Source: Ischnura elegans (Eukaryota > Arthropoda > Insecta > Odonata > Coenagrionidae). Taken from it: a stretch of DNA of 64,000 bases. Shown piece by piece: positions 37,128 to 48,400 of the stretch (positions within the stretch are counted from its first letter, which is position 1; the number at the start of each line of letters is the position of its first letter). The stretch lies in the NCBI RefSeq assembly GCF_921293095.1, contig NC_060248.1, positions 131,142,972 to 131,206,971 of the forward strand, given 5' to 3'. Below the pieces are notes generated by a model that did no database searches, was not told the origin of the DNA, and saw nothing but the letters and a program-made list of their open reading frames with translations. Position numbers and translations under genes: made by a program.

Positions 37128-38078
37128 TAGTGATGGGCAAAGTCGATCATTTTAGTGATTCAATCATTTTGACTCGAGTCACATAAATGATTCAATCAAT
37201 TGATTCAATCATTATGATCGAAAAGACTCAAATGAATCAAGATCGAAAAGACTCAAAGGAATCAAGATCGAAAAGACTCAAAGGAGTCATGATTGAAAAG
37301 ACTCAAAAGGAATCATGATCGAAAAGACTCAAAAGGAATCAAGATCGAAAAGACTCAATCAATGGATGTAATAAATCACTTTGAATAATCGAATAAATAC
37401 TGCCTCATCTGCGAAGAGCATTGGTAACGCTGATTGCTATCCATATTATCATTTCATAGACTATTTTAATTGTGAATTCCTAGATGAGTAAATTAGATTG
37501 AAAAAATGAAGGAAGCAGTGTCATGAAAATATTTGGGAAGGCGAAACTGCCGCAGTTTCTTAACACTAATAAAATAATTTCTAACTATAGTTGATCAAAA
37601 TATAACACAAAATACACCACACAATGCATGAATCTGATCTGCAGGATAATTTTATGAACGGCACAATAAAATATAACCAGCTTTAACTTCTACTTCTTAA
37701 CGTTCTCCTACAGGAGTCATCTTAATATTTTCCTTTTACGTGTATTGGTGTTATTAATACTGATAACTGCTGGAAAACATTTAAGAAAAAGATTACACAA
37801 GTATTCAGTTCTTCATAACATAGTATTTAATTTTATCACAACTATTTCTGCCCAGACGAAAAGAGATTAAGCATCAGTCCATGAACATACGTATGTTCAT
37901 GCATCGGTCGTTCCAAATTTTGAATCAAACCGGAAACCGAGATGATTGATATGAAACCGGAAGTCGGAGTGATTGATGATTGATGATCGACTTGTTTAAC
38001 GAAATGAATCATGAGTCATTTGATTCACCTAGTGATTCAATCTTTTTGATCGAATCGTTCATGATCGACCCATCACTA
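37128..38078. mobile_element. Nested hAT-type non-autonomous element, 951 bp, 8-bp TSD
   Basis: Ends are TAGTGATGGGCAAAGTCGAT and, inverted, TAGTGATGGGTCGATCATGA; TAGTGATGGG is typical of hAT termini. Perfect CTTCATAT duplications lie at 37120-37127 and 38079-38086. Subterminal GATTCAATC/GAATCA motifs recur at both ends. It contains the minisatellite at 37216 and a 22-base palindrome at 37880. Non-coding. Confidence 0.9.
37216..37359. repeat. Minisatellite, ~25-bp unit, six copies
   Basis: GATCGAAAAGACTCAAAGGA followed by ATCAA or ATCAT repeats six times in a row near the left end of the nested hAT element, matching its subterminal motif. Confidence 0.92.
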
Positions 38079-38768
38079 CTTCATATAACTGCATGGTGCT
38101 GGATTCGGACGTTCTGGCCAGCGCTCCACGGCTACAAATACGAACTTCTCGCGCTATTTTTGGGTGTTTTTCCTATATGTTCGATGTATGCGATTGAAAA
38201 AACACCTTGTTCAATAGATGCATGATTACAAATGAATGGGTGTTTAATGTTTTTCCTTTTTCAAATCTTGGGGAGGGGCTGCGTCCGAGAGTCCTTATAG
38301 GCAAGCCACCACTGCTTCGCATGCGCCGTTGCACTGCGACACTTGTCCTACTCATGAACAATTTTGTTTAAAAGCTCTGGTAGGGGTTATGCAACCGAAT
38401 TTCAGTCGTAGAAAATTTTATGGCAAAATACGCTTCCCAAAAGATTGAATTACAATCGGGGGAATCCCAGCATCGAAGGATAATAACTACATTAAAAGTA
38501 ACTGCGTTTTAGATTTCACAGAGCCATCCTCGGCTCTCCATTAGCCCATGCTTCTAGGTTTTTTCTCGTTTCCGAGACTGCACAGATATTATCTTCGAAG
38601 GTAAATATCAAGTTACACGAGAACAATCGAAACGTGTTTCATCCTTACCCCGTCTCACTAACTGACCTTTATTGGCCCACCTGCTTCTGGAGGACAAATG
38701 CTAGGTGAGTGATTTTCTGGGCCCGAAGATGTCTCGATAGCTTCATGATGATATGGTGAAAAAATGTT

Positions 38769-39062
38769 TTGAAGTACAAAAAACTACCCCAATTGCCTTG
38801 GTCAGAAGTAGGATGTGATATATTTGAACTCTATCAAAAATATTATTTGGTAGTGGTTGATGCTCTGTCTAACTTTGTTGAAGTAACTACCTTGGACAAT
38901 TTAAGGACTATTACGGTGGTGGAGAAAATGAAATCGATCTTTGCTAGGCATGGTATTCCCATGGTTGTGTATACAGATGGGGCATTATGTTTTGACTCTG
39001 AAATGTTTAAGAAATTTGCTAAAGAGTGGGAATTTCTTCATGTTCTCTCCAGCCCCCAATAG
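38769..39062 (+). pseudogene. Retroelement integrase core fragment (truncated)
   Basis: About 97 residues resemble the rve integrase core of Ty3/gypsy-like pol proteins: LPWSEVGCDIFELYQKYYLV, VVDALSNFVEV, KSIFARHGIPMVVYTDGALC, FAKEWEFLHVLSSP. The first two acidic catalytic residues are present (GCDIF and YTDG). The reading stops at TAG right after SSPQ, so the third acidic residue and everything downstream is lost. No protease, reverse transcriptase or LTR was found beside it. Confidence 0.8.
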
Positions 39063-39303
39063 TGCTTAACGCGGCCAACATTCCAACTGGCGAAGCCATC
39101 ACCGCTGTCACCAAGTTTTATTACTGAATCTTTCACAAAAAACATCTCATACTTTGTGATACAGATCTCTTCTTTAGATCACATGCATGAATATACATAT
39201 GTTCATGATCACATGAACAACAACTAAGACTCCCTCTCTTGGGAGGTTCATACATCAACCAAACAAAAGAACAATAATACAAAACAAGATAACACACTAT
39301 ACA

Positions 39304-39570
39304 ACAGGAAGGATAGGTGTACCCTTCCTAAACTCTTCAGCAAGGGTACACGAAGGATATTTTAGAACATTGGTGGGTAGGCCCTCTCCTTCCTGGAGTG
39401 TACATGAAGGGTTTGGCCAGCCTCAATGAAGGGTACAGGAAGGATAGGTGTACCCTTTCTATACCCTTCAGCAAGGGTACACGAAGGGTATTTTAGAACA
39501 TTGGTGGGTAGGCCCTCTCCTTCCTGGAGTGTACGGGAAGGGTTTGGCCAGCCTCAATGAAGGGTAGGAC
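39304..39570. repeat. Two tandem copies of a 131-bp repeat rich in AAGGGTA motifs
   Basis: The copies start at 39304 and 39435 (ACAGGAAGGATAGGTGTACC). Each contains the short motif GGGTACACGAAGG in both orientations. The same motif builds the array at 40,342. Confidence 0.88.
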
Positions 39571-40341
39571 CAATATAAAAACTAAAAATCCATAAATTAA
39601 CATAAAAATTTAAAAAATCGCTAAGCAACTAAATTAAACTAATGGGGATGAGTTGTAACAGTGATTTCTAAAATTATAAGACAGAAAAAAAATGGCCTAC
39701 ACTCAGCCTTGAACTCGGAACCCACACATTAGAGGATGATGACGTACTTGTGAGGCGTTGCTTCTTAACAAAATTTATACTACAAAATCTTAAGATCAGA
39801 TTCGCACCCGAGTCTATGTGGAAGAAAGCTGTGACTTTTTTTCTACCTATTTCGTTTCAGAAAATAAGATCGGCATACAAATACCAAACATCACTCTCGC
39901 CATGTCTCATTGTCAGCCACACAAATAGGTTACATCCTAAAATTGTGAATGAAAGAACTTCTAAATGAGCTTTTTTCACACAATTATAGAATCTATTGTG
40001 TACAGTGGCGTAGCCAGGAATTTTGCTCGGAGGGGGTCCAAAACCGGGTGGGGAAATTTTTGAAAAACAGGATACTAAGTAATGGGCTTTCAACTAATTC
40101 AAACATTTTTCATAATCGAAAAAACTTCAATAGTTTAAGAAATATTTTTAAATTCATTATTTTTCAATATTTTGTTTTCTTTTATGAAGGAAAATGATTG
40201 TTTTTTTTATACTTCGTGGGGCGGAGGGTACGATTCAAAGACTGCTTACGTTCTTGTACAGAACTCAATGCTCTTTAGCAGGTGAAAGTAGCTGAGGAGG
40301 CACTTTGAGGATATGCTTTCCTCAGTTATAAATGATAAGTC
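39571..40341. other. No gene; probable MITE end at about 40,007
   Basis: CAGTGGCGTAGCCAGGAATT at about 40,007 looks like the end of a hAT-type MITE (compare the CAGTGGCG ends elsewhere in the window), but I could not place its other end. A degenerate tRNA-like stretch on the minus strand at about 39,690-39,770 may be another SINE. Confidence 0.35.
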
Positions 40342-40545
40342 CCAAGGAAGGGTACACGAAGGATTTTTCTATCCTTCCCTTACCCTTAACGGTGGGTAGA
40401 GGAAGGGTTGACGGATGGTAAGCGAAGGAGTTCCAAGGAAGGGTACACGAAGGATTTTTCTACCCTTCCTTTACCCTTAATGGTGGGTAGAGGAAGGGTT
40501 GACGGATGGTAAGGGAAGGAGTTCCAAGGAAGGGTACACGAAGCT
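40342..40545. repeat. Tandem repeat, 91-bp unit, two copies plus a part
   Basis: CCAAGGAAGGGTACACGAAG starts at 40342, 40433 and 40524. The unit shares GGGTACACGAAGG with the array at 39,304. It directly precedes the Tnp2-type transposase remnant, so these may be subterminal repeats of that element. Confidence 0.88.
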
Positions 40546-40658
40546 GGAAAAGACTTTACACATAGGTACATATTCGGTATATATAGGTACACATAGGAAA
40601 GGGCTGGAAAAGACTAAGTTATTTTGGGTGTAGTTGGTGCTACCATAGTGGGGATAGG

Positions 40659-41604
40659 GTGGAGGGGCAGGTCAAATACCCAATACGAGAGAGTGTTAAA
40701 TCTAGGACTGAAAGACAGATGGAGAGAGAGAGAGATAAGCATAAAGCAGTAGATTTAAAAAGTATTGTGAAAGGTGTCAAAGGGCCATCTCTTCTAAATA
40801 TGCCAGAATTAAAAATTGTAAGGGGTTTTTTCCCTGATTATATGCAATGTGTACATAGTACAATTTCTTTATGGCAAACCAAATATGACTTTTAATGTTC
40901 ACCAGCTACTGCACCTGGCACCTAGTGTCAGGGATTGGGGTCCACTCTGGGCCTATTCTGCATTCCCCTTTGAAAATGCAAATGGCCAGCTTCTAAAGTT
41001 TGTTAAAGGACCTAGGGGTGTGTCATTCCAGATTGTAAAACGTTTTATACTGCATTAATCTCTTACCAAGCTCCAGGGAAAAAATTTTAATGCTAAAGTA
41101 TTGAGGTATAATAATAAACTATTGGGAATGTCACCATTGCTGATGGCTGGAGAGAGGGAAATTAAGTTTTTGGGATGTGGTTGGCAAAGTGAGAATGTAA
41201 ATTCAAAAATTGTGTTTGTAATAGAAGAGATGGGGTTGAAAATGCATTCTCTTAGAGAGTATCCTAGGGTGATGCTTGGCTCGAGAGTGTTTAACAGTGT
41301 CGAGTATAAAAAAACTCGCAAGAGAAATGATAGGGTGGTCAAACTGTGTCATGGAGCGATTGGAGAAATTGTAAATCTATTCTGTGATGAAGACAACAAA
41401 CAATGTGTCATGATTATTCAATCATTTAGTAATGCAGAAAATGATGTAGGTCCATAGACTAATTGGGGTTACATGAAACCCTATTTGAGAAAGGAACCCA
41501 TAATAGGCGTTTCTATTCATGAAATTGACTGTAAATGCATTGTCATTGAACATAAAAATTACTTGTATGTTGCAACTACGCCCAACTTGTACAAGGTTGA
41601 ATGA
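40659..41604 (+). pseudogene. Decayed EnSpm/CACTA (Tnp2-type) transposase C-terminal part
   Basis: Three open stretches in different frames read as one family. 40659-40895 has GVKGPSLLNMPEL and FFPDYMQCV. 40,890-41,057 has FNVHQLLHLAPSVRDWGPLW and AFPFENANGQLLKFVKG, the DUF4218-like block next to Tnp2 transposases. 41101-41457 continues with KTRKRNDRVVKLCHGAIGEI and a tail resumes after TAG with NWGYMKPYL and NYLYVATTPNLYK to a stop at about 41,604. Frameshifts, a missing middle and in-frame stops show it is dead. The N-terminal catalytic part is not seen. Confidence 0.75.
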
Positions 41605-42350
41605 ATTATTAAAATTATCATTTCATGTCATACTGTTTCTAGTCATTTAATGCACCTTGCTTCTATTCATATTTTAATTCCAGTTCTTATGTGTTCAGAA
41701 TATATTTTTGTTGAGATGTACCTTCCTTATTTCACAATGTAGATCATAATATTTTAGTGAAAATTGACTTGAGACATTTGTATAGAACTCACAATTCATA
41801 GTAAAACCATCTATGTAGATGATTTTAAAATTTACCTTATGATTTTTCTGAGTAATGATTTGAGAATCCCTCAAAGTGAGATTTCTGATATATGTACCTC
41901 TGCATCTGAAAAGGTTTTTTGATGGATTTTTTTTTTAATTTCTTGGTGTTAATTCAAAATCTGCAGCTTTTACAAAAATGTGGTGCAATCAGAGAATGTA
42001 ATATGGATCAAGTAATACATTTCCCTGATTATCTTTAAAATCCTAAGGAAGTTATATGTTATATAATCCTTTATGTCGTAATGCCAACCTGTTCCTTGAT
42101 ACATATAGTCAAAATAACTTTATTTCTCCAGTGATCACAAGAGCAATACCTTAATTCTAGATCTATTAAAGAACCCAGTAGAGTTTCGGTAGGCTACTGA
42201 ACAGTGTGAAGTAGAAACCAATAGGGCTACAGTAGAGTTCGGTAGGGTACGGTAGAGTTCAGTTGAATTCGGTTGATTTTCTCCACTGAACCCAGCAGAA
42301 ATTTTCAGTTGGGTAATCTCACATATGTGAAATGCTAAATTTATCCTTAC
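41605..42350. other. No exon recognised; lies 3' of the last found SPATA17-like exon
   Basis: AT-rich. At 42,175-42,265 a short degenerate repeat of GTAGAGTTCGGTAGGGTACG occurs. The remaining 3' exons of the SPATA17-like gene should lie at or left of here, but I could not identify them. Confidence 0.4.
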
Positions 42351-42462
42351 CGGGAAGGGTTTTCCTATTTTCTGGACAACTTTCACTTCTTCAACTGGTT
42401 TCTCTTTTTTACGCCTAGGCATTTTAAATGAAGCAATTATCTTCTCAGCTTCTGAAAGATCA
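42351..42462 (-). CDS. Spata17: SPATA17-like, exon 5 (assignment by phase)
   Basis: Reads DLSEAEKIIASFKMPRRKKE then KPVEEVKVVQKIGKPFP, rich in Lys and Glu. Acceptor TTTTTTCAG, donor GTAAGG. The phase fits exon 4. The protein is not diagnostic by itself, so this could belong to another gene, but the open frame ending at a consensus donor supports a real exon. Confidence 0.6.
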
Positions 42463-45400
42463 CTGAAAAAATAAAAGAAGCTATTTCAATTTCTACAGTT
42501 GCCAAAAAATCTCAAGGCTATTTTTAAAACAATAAATGTACACATTGGCATTGTTTAGGCCAAAATAGCAACAAATCTCAGCCTTCAATGTGGTCCTGCA
42601 AGAGTGAAATAGGTTTGACTGCTGTAAAAGAAAAGTTTCAAATGAACTATGCTCAATGGAACTTTTTGTGGGAAAAGGGGCATATTTGGAGGGGGTTCCT
42701 GAAGGCTGGGAATGCCTTCCAAAATTGTTTCCGGGATTCAAACCTTTCTGCGGGCTATTTCATAAGGATAGATAGTGAAAGTCACGGTTGAAAAGGCAGA
42801 ACCTCCTGTAAAGGGTTTCATGTGAGCAACTCCACAAAGGTCATCTTGGAGTCAGTGCCAACCAGAGTAGTGGCGGATCAAGGGGGGGGGGGGCAGTCCA
42901 GCCACTCCTCTCCCCCATAATTTATGGGAAAATTGAGGAGATGGTAATTTTTAAAGTGGCTCTAAGATGAACGTTAATTTATGAGCTAAAAAATTGTTTT
43001 AATAGGTTTGAAAATACTTTACAAATATCTAAAAGCCACTTCTTTACGCATATCGGACACCAGACACATTACCACAGAGAGGTATTGCATTCCATGAAGG
43101 CACTGAAGAAAATAATGAATTGTCCCCCAAAATAATGACCACAACTAACCCCTGAACCAGAGGGAGAAGGAGCCGACATATACTAGGCTGGAGGGACCCT
43201 TCTTTACCAGTACCAAGCTCCAAAATGCCATGCACTTTACTAACGGATAGTTTTCCCTAGACTCAGAAAACATTCTCAGTATTACAAACAGTTGTGCTGA
43301 CAACAATATCGCAATTCTTCCTCTTAGTGTGGATGTATATGAAGAAGGCCAGTTCCTGTCCACAGGGTTTCCAGGATTTCTTTCTGGGGGGGCACAAGGA
43401 TACCCCGTAATACAAAATGAAGGCAATGATAACGGGACCGTGTCAAAAATCTTGCATATTTTTTAAGGGTCTGGGGGGGGGGGGGGCCCCGGGCCCCCGT
43501 GCCTTCCTCCCCCCCCCTCCTAGATCCGCCTATGCCTGTCCAGATAAGAGGACCCTCTATTAACCCTTGGGTTAAGATTTTGGCATGAGAGTTAAATAGA
43601 ACATTTGCAAGGCATTGAATCAGGATTATTTAATGAAATACCATCCAGGTCCATCCAGGCTGTGTGTACTCTGCATCCTCCATGCACAGGAAAAGAGTAA
43701 TATGATGTGAAGTGTTTGAATTTTCCTCTTAAAAATTAGGTATGACATATACATATGCCATCAGAAAAGAAACCAAGTTTCTCCCAGACCTATGCTGGCT
43801 GTGGCGGAGCTCATAGTTTCAAGCGCCATCACCATGGCCAGCCACCTGGCTGAGGTCGTTGCCCTGGGACCCTGAGGTACCTGCTGCTGCCACCAGGGTA
43901 CATGGATCCGAGCGCCAGGAAGGCACCTCGAGAGAGAGACGCTGACAAAAGTGCAACAGAGAAGGACTTCTGTGCCTGAGAGGCATAGAACATCTGTATC
44001 GCTTACCATCTTAATAAACATGGTCAAATTTACTTTCCTGTAATTTATTGAAGTGAGGTTAATTACCGGATTACCCCCATTCCCCGTCACTGGCTACGTA
44101 AACTTTCTCAGCACCATTTTTTCCCATTTGACTTTTTCCCCGCAATGTTCAAGGTGGTAGAGGGATGAGGGTGAGTCCCTGGCCCCAAATGTATTTGGTG
44201 TGCACTTCTTGGAATCGAAGAATGTTTGGAGCAAAGAATGTCAAGCAGACAGTGACAGACCTTCAAAGTGTATCCTCCAATGGTTAAAGAAATGAAAGCT
44301 TCCAATCAAGTATTCTAAAAATTAAGTCAATGAGTCTTTTACGTTTACATGATCATGATAGCAATGTCTCCCCTAGTATTTAATTCAAAGTTGATGCTGA
44401 TGAATGAATTGTTTATCATAAAAGGAGACGCAAGCACGTTAGTTCCATCAAGGGCAAGTGGCTGACTGAATCCTCAAAAATTGGGAGGAGAAAATGGAGA
44501 AATATGGTACATGTTTCGTGAAATCTTCTTCTTTTTTATGGATATTTTTATTTACACCCAAAACAATTTGACTTATAACTAATAATTTTAAACAAATAAC
44601 AAAATACATACCGTAAATGTCTGAATATAGTCCCCTTTTTTTTCCAAAAATGTCCGTTGTAAAAGAAAAGTGGGGACTGTATTCAAATGCATCTTTTAAA
44701 TTATTTCCTCAAACTGAATTCTCAAAATTAGGGGGGGGGGAGTATATTCGGAGAAATGCGGAAGTTGAAATGTTATCTAACTTTATTTATAAAAATGACA
44801 GATGTCTTTTCCATGCAAATGTGAAAGAAGTTTGAGTGTTAAGTGGAATATGTTTCTCAATTTCTTACTGAGAATCCGGGAGGCTGAAAATTCCAGGAAC
44901 CAATGCAGTTCGAACCATGGGGTGTAGTTCCCGCAGCAATTTCTTCTTCCATAGAGAAGCTTCCTTTTCGCATTCATTCTTTTCAGCCTGCAGCAATGCC
45001 ATGCGATGGTTCTTCAACATGAAGTTCAAGGAGAATGGATGCAAAAATTATGATATAGCACCACATACAAGCATATAAAACTTAACACATAGGTCCTAAT
45101 CAGGAAAAACTATCGATTCCCTTCAAAGAACAAAGAACTCCAAATTGCAAGAGTGGCTTACATATCGTATAGAAATGATTTATAGTGGAATTGGATCCCA
45201 TTCAACACCCCTATTATACCATACTGAGCAAAGTAAAAGATAAGAAGCTACTCGAGTTTATTTATTTTTCACGCAATCCATATTAACATAAACCCTGCTG
45301 GTTTCAACACTTTTTGCCTAATGTCAAAGTTAGCTGCTCATAAATTCTCATGGTGGCAAGCCGATACATAGAATGTTCAAAAGGGACCTGTCAAATAGAA

Positions 45401-48400
45401 GTTCAAGATACACATATATTACAATATACATGTGTAGCAAAAGTCATGATAATATAAAGGTAGGAGCTATTTAGCTCAGCATTATCAGTTGATACTATGC
45501 AAGAATTCTCCAACAGTCAGTGGTGTAAATATATGTATCCTCATTTTACAGGGGAGCCTGGCCCTTATACCTGTCCCTGAGTGGCTATCATAAGCAACTC
45601 CTTGCAAGGCCATATCCAGGATTTTGTTCTGGGGGGGGGGCACAAGAATACCCCATAATACAAAACAAATGCAATGATAACTGGACCGTATTAAAAATCT
45701 TGCATATTTTTTAAGGGTCTGGGGGGGGGGAGGAATGTGCCCCCGTACCCCCCCACCCCATAGAACTGCTTATGACTCCATCCATTGGTTTGACCCAAAT
45801 ACTGAGTGTAACCTCAGTGACGTGCGGTCATTGAACCTGTCCAGGCACTTCAGAAATATTCCTTAAATTCAGACGTGTGATATTGGTCCTTCCATTTTTC
45901 CTTTCTCGATCATTCTCATGCACCCATGCCGACATAATGTTTTAAGTAGGTAAGCTGTAGTATCATAAAAATCAGGGAAGCAGACACCCCATTATGTTTT
46001 TGTCTTTGTGACTGCATATATTAGTGATCAATGCATGCTGCAGCAATGCCCTTAGGCCAGTGGTGGACACAGAGAAAAAACTCAAGGGCGGGAGGTGGTG
46101 CAAATGACATCTTGAGCCACCTTTACTTTCATCGTAACAAAAAAATTAGTGGCATTCACAATTTAAGAGAGTTTTATGTAAACTTAATATACACATATAC
46201 GAGACAATCGCAAGAGGAGGGGGGGGGTGCATGCCCCCCATATGCATCCTTCACTGCCTTTGGCATTATTCGATCATTACACTTATTCAGACTAAGGTTC
46301 TAAATTTTTCTTTGCACCGGTAAATTCTTTATCAAGGTAGGGGAGAGGGTTGGCTACCTTCTATTGACCCCACTCCATCTTATTATACACCCCTGCTAAC
46401 AGTTTAAAAGTATTTCGAGGAAGTATGTTTAACGTTTTGACTCGAAACACAGTATTCTTTTTTTCAATGCCCTTCGCAAATTTCTAAGTAATCTGCACTC
46501 CATTTATATCAACCCATTGCTGTTCAAAGCTATGATCATACCTAGGTTTTGTGTATTCATTGCCTATTGAGATTTTTAACTTATATCATAGTTATAATCA
46601 TCTTGATTCGTCCTCAAAGTTAATTTGCCTCCAAAAATGCCGAAAAATTGTGTTGCATAAAGCATATGTACACAGGATAGGGGCATTATCTTTAGTTTAG
46701 TCCACGGAGGCCCCCGTGATGAGCAGGGAAAAAAAATAACCAGAAAATAATGCTGTAAACTACACTTTCCTCATCATAAAATCATTCGTAGATTTTTATA
46801 TAGAATAGGTAGCCTCTAAATCATTTTCATGTATACAAACAAAGCTTATATAGATGCCCCACAAAAATTTTTGCTGAGAGTCTTGAATCCTTGGCACTGC
46901 CAATGGTGACATCCACGCATTCAGAGCTACATATTGGCGTTATATTATGTATGTCCCGGTTGCTAACATTCATTTATGTAAGATATTTTTTTGAAGATTT
47001 TATTTTATTGAAGATTTTATCTTTTAAAATTAACTACAGGAGTACCACCTATTAAGAGATGGTACTCCTGTAGTTTCAATAAACTACAGGAGTGCCAGCT
47101 GTTAAGAGGTGGTACTCCTGTAGTTTATTGAAAGATTATGATGAAGAGCCTTTAACCCTTTCACTGCTGTGGACGTACCTAGTACGTCCGCACGGCAGAC
47201 TGCTGTGGACGTACTTTTTCGTCGTCCCTGCCATGCGGTTAGCACTTTCGCCGAAGCACTCCGAAAGGTTGCTAATCCGGGACCCTATCCCCAACCAGCT
47301 CACCCACGCAGGACCGTCTCCTCGACCCTACCAGCAGGCAGCCTACCTCCCGAAAAGTGACCGCTCTGAATGCAATTTGAAAATCAATCAATCAATCTGA
47401 TCATCAAAAAATAATTGTTTTCATCGCACTCCTGCCAATGAAGCAATCAAGTACGTCTTTGAACTGTGTTTCTGCAATGAAAAATAACGATTTTGTTAAC
47501 TTTGCAAACATGACCATTTTTCCGGTTGTCCGCAGCCACGTTTTTAGCAAAGTTAACAAAATCGTTATTTTTCATCGTAGAAACACGTTTGAAAGACGTG
47601 CTTGATTGCTTGATTGGCAGGAGTGCGATGAAAACAATAATATTTTGATGATCGGATTGATTGATTGATTTTGAAATTGCAGTCACAGCGGTACTTTTCG
47701 GGAGGTAGGCCCCCGCTGGTAGGCTCGATGAGACGGTCCTGCGTGGATGAGCTCGTCGAGGATAGGGCTGCGGATTAGCGACCCTTCGGAGGGTGTACCA
47801 CACCCATCCTGGAAGTACCTGCTCAATGGGCCCACGAAACGCATTTTAACCTTTTTACCGCACGTCAGGAGAATGTTTTCGGAGATAGAACAGCAGCGAA
47901 AGGGTTAAGAAACTAAAAAACAAAGATAAGTATTTATCGATTTGCTGCATAAACTTACCTCTAGATCAAGTAATGTCTTCTTATTGATCTCATTGATTCT
48001 TAGAACATATCCTCTATATTGGTAGTAGTCAAATTGTAGCTTACGTGATAAATATCCCCTCCACATTTTCTGAATAAGTGTTGCATATTGGTCATAAGCA
48101 CTTTGTAATTCTTCAGCCTTACTAGCCTTGAAAAAATTGGTGTGGTAGAATTAATTGCATTACAAGTCACTAAAAATATGTTAAAGGTGCATACGAAAAA
48201 AATGCATATGAAAATATCACACAATAAATTCCCAATAATAAGCTGCGAAGGGAATTTTAACAACTTACAAATACTTTCAGAAGGGATTCATGAATGCATT
48301 TTAAAGTATTTCATGTACAAATTAATATAATTAATGAAAATTAATTTTTCAAAGTCAAATACTAAAATATGACAATGAAAGCCATGCTTTGCCGGCTCAA

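Larger units (their letters stand above)
36726..38314. mobile_element. hAT-type element, split by a second hAT insertion
   Basis: Ends are CAGTGGCGGCTTGTGAGTC and, inverted, CAGTGGTGGCTTGCC. Perfect 8-bp duplications CTTCGCAT flank it at 36718-36725 and 38315-38322. The element at 37128-38078 sits inside it. Without that insertion and its duplication the host element would be about 630 bp. No transposase is seen. Confidence 0.85.

Noticed and set aside
41055-41342. 95-codon minus-strand open frame
   Set aside because: Antisense to the recognisable Tnp2-type transposase remnant.
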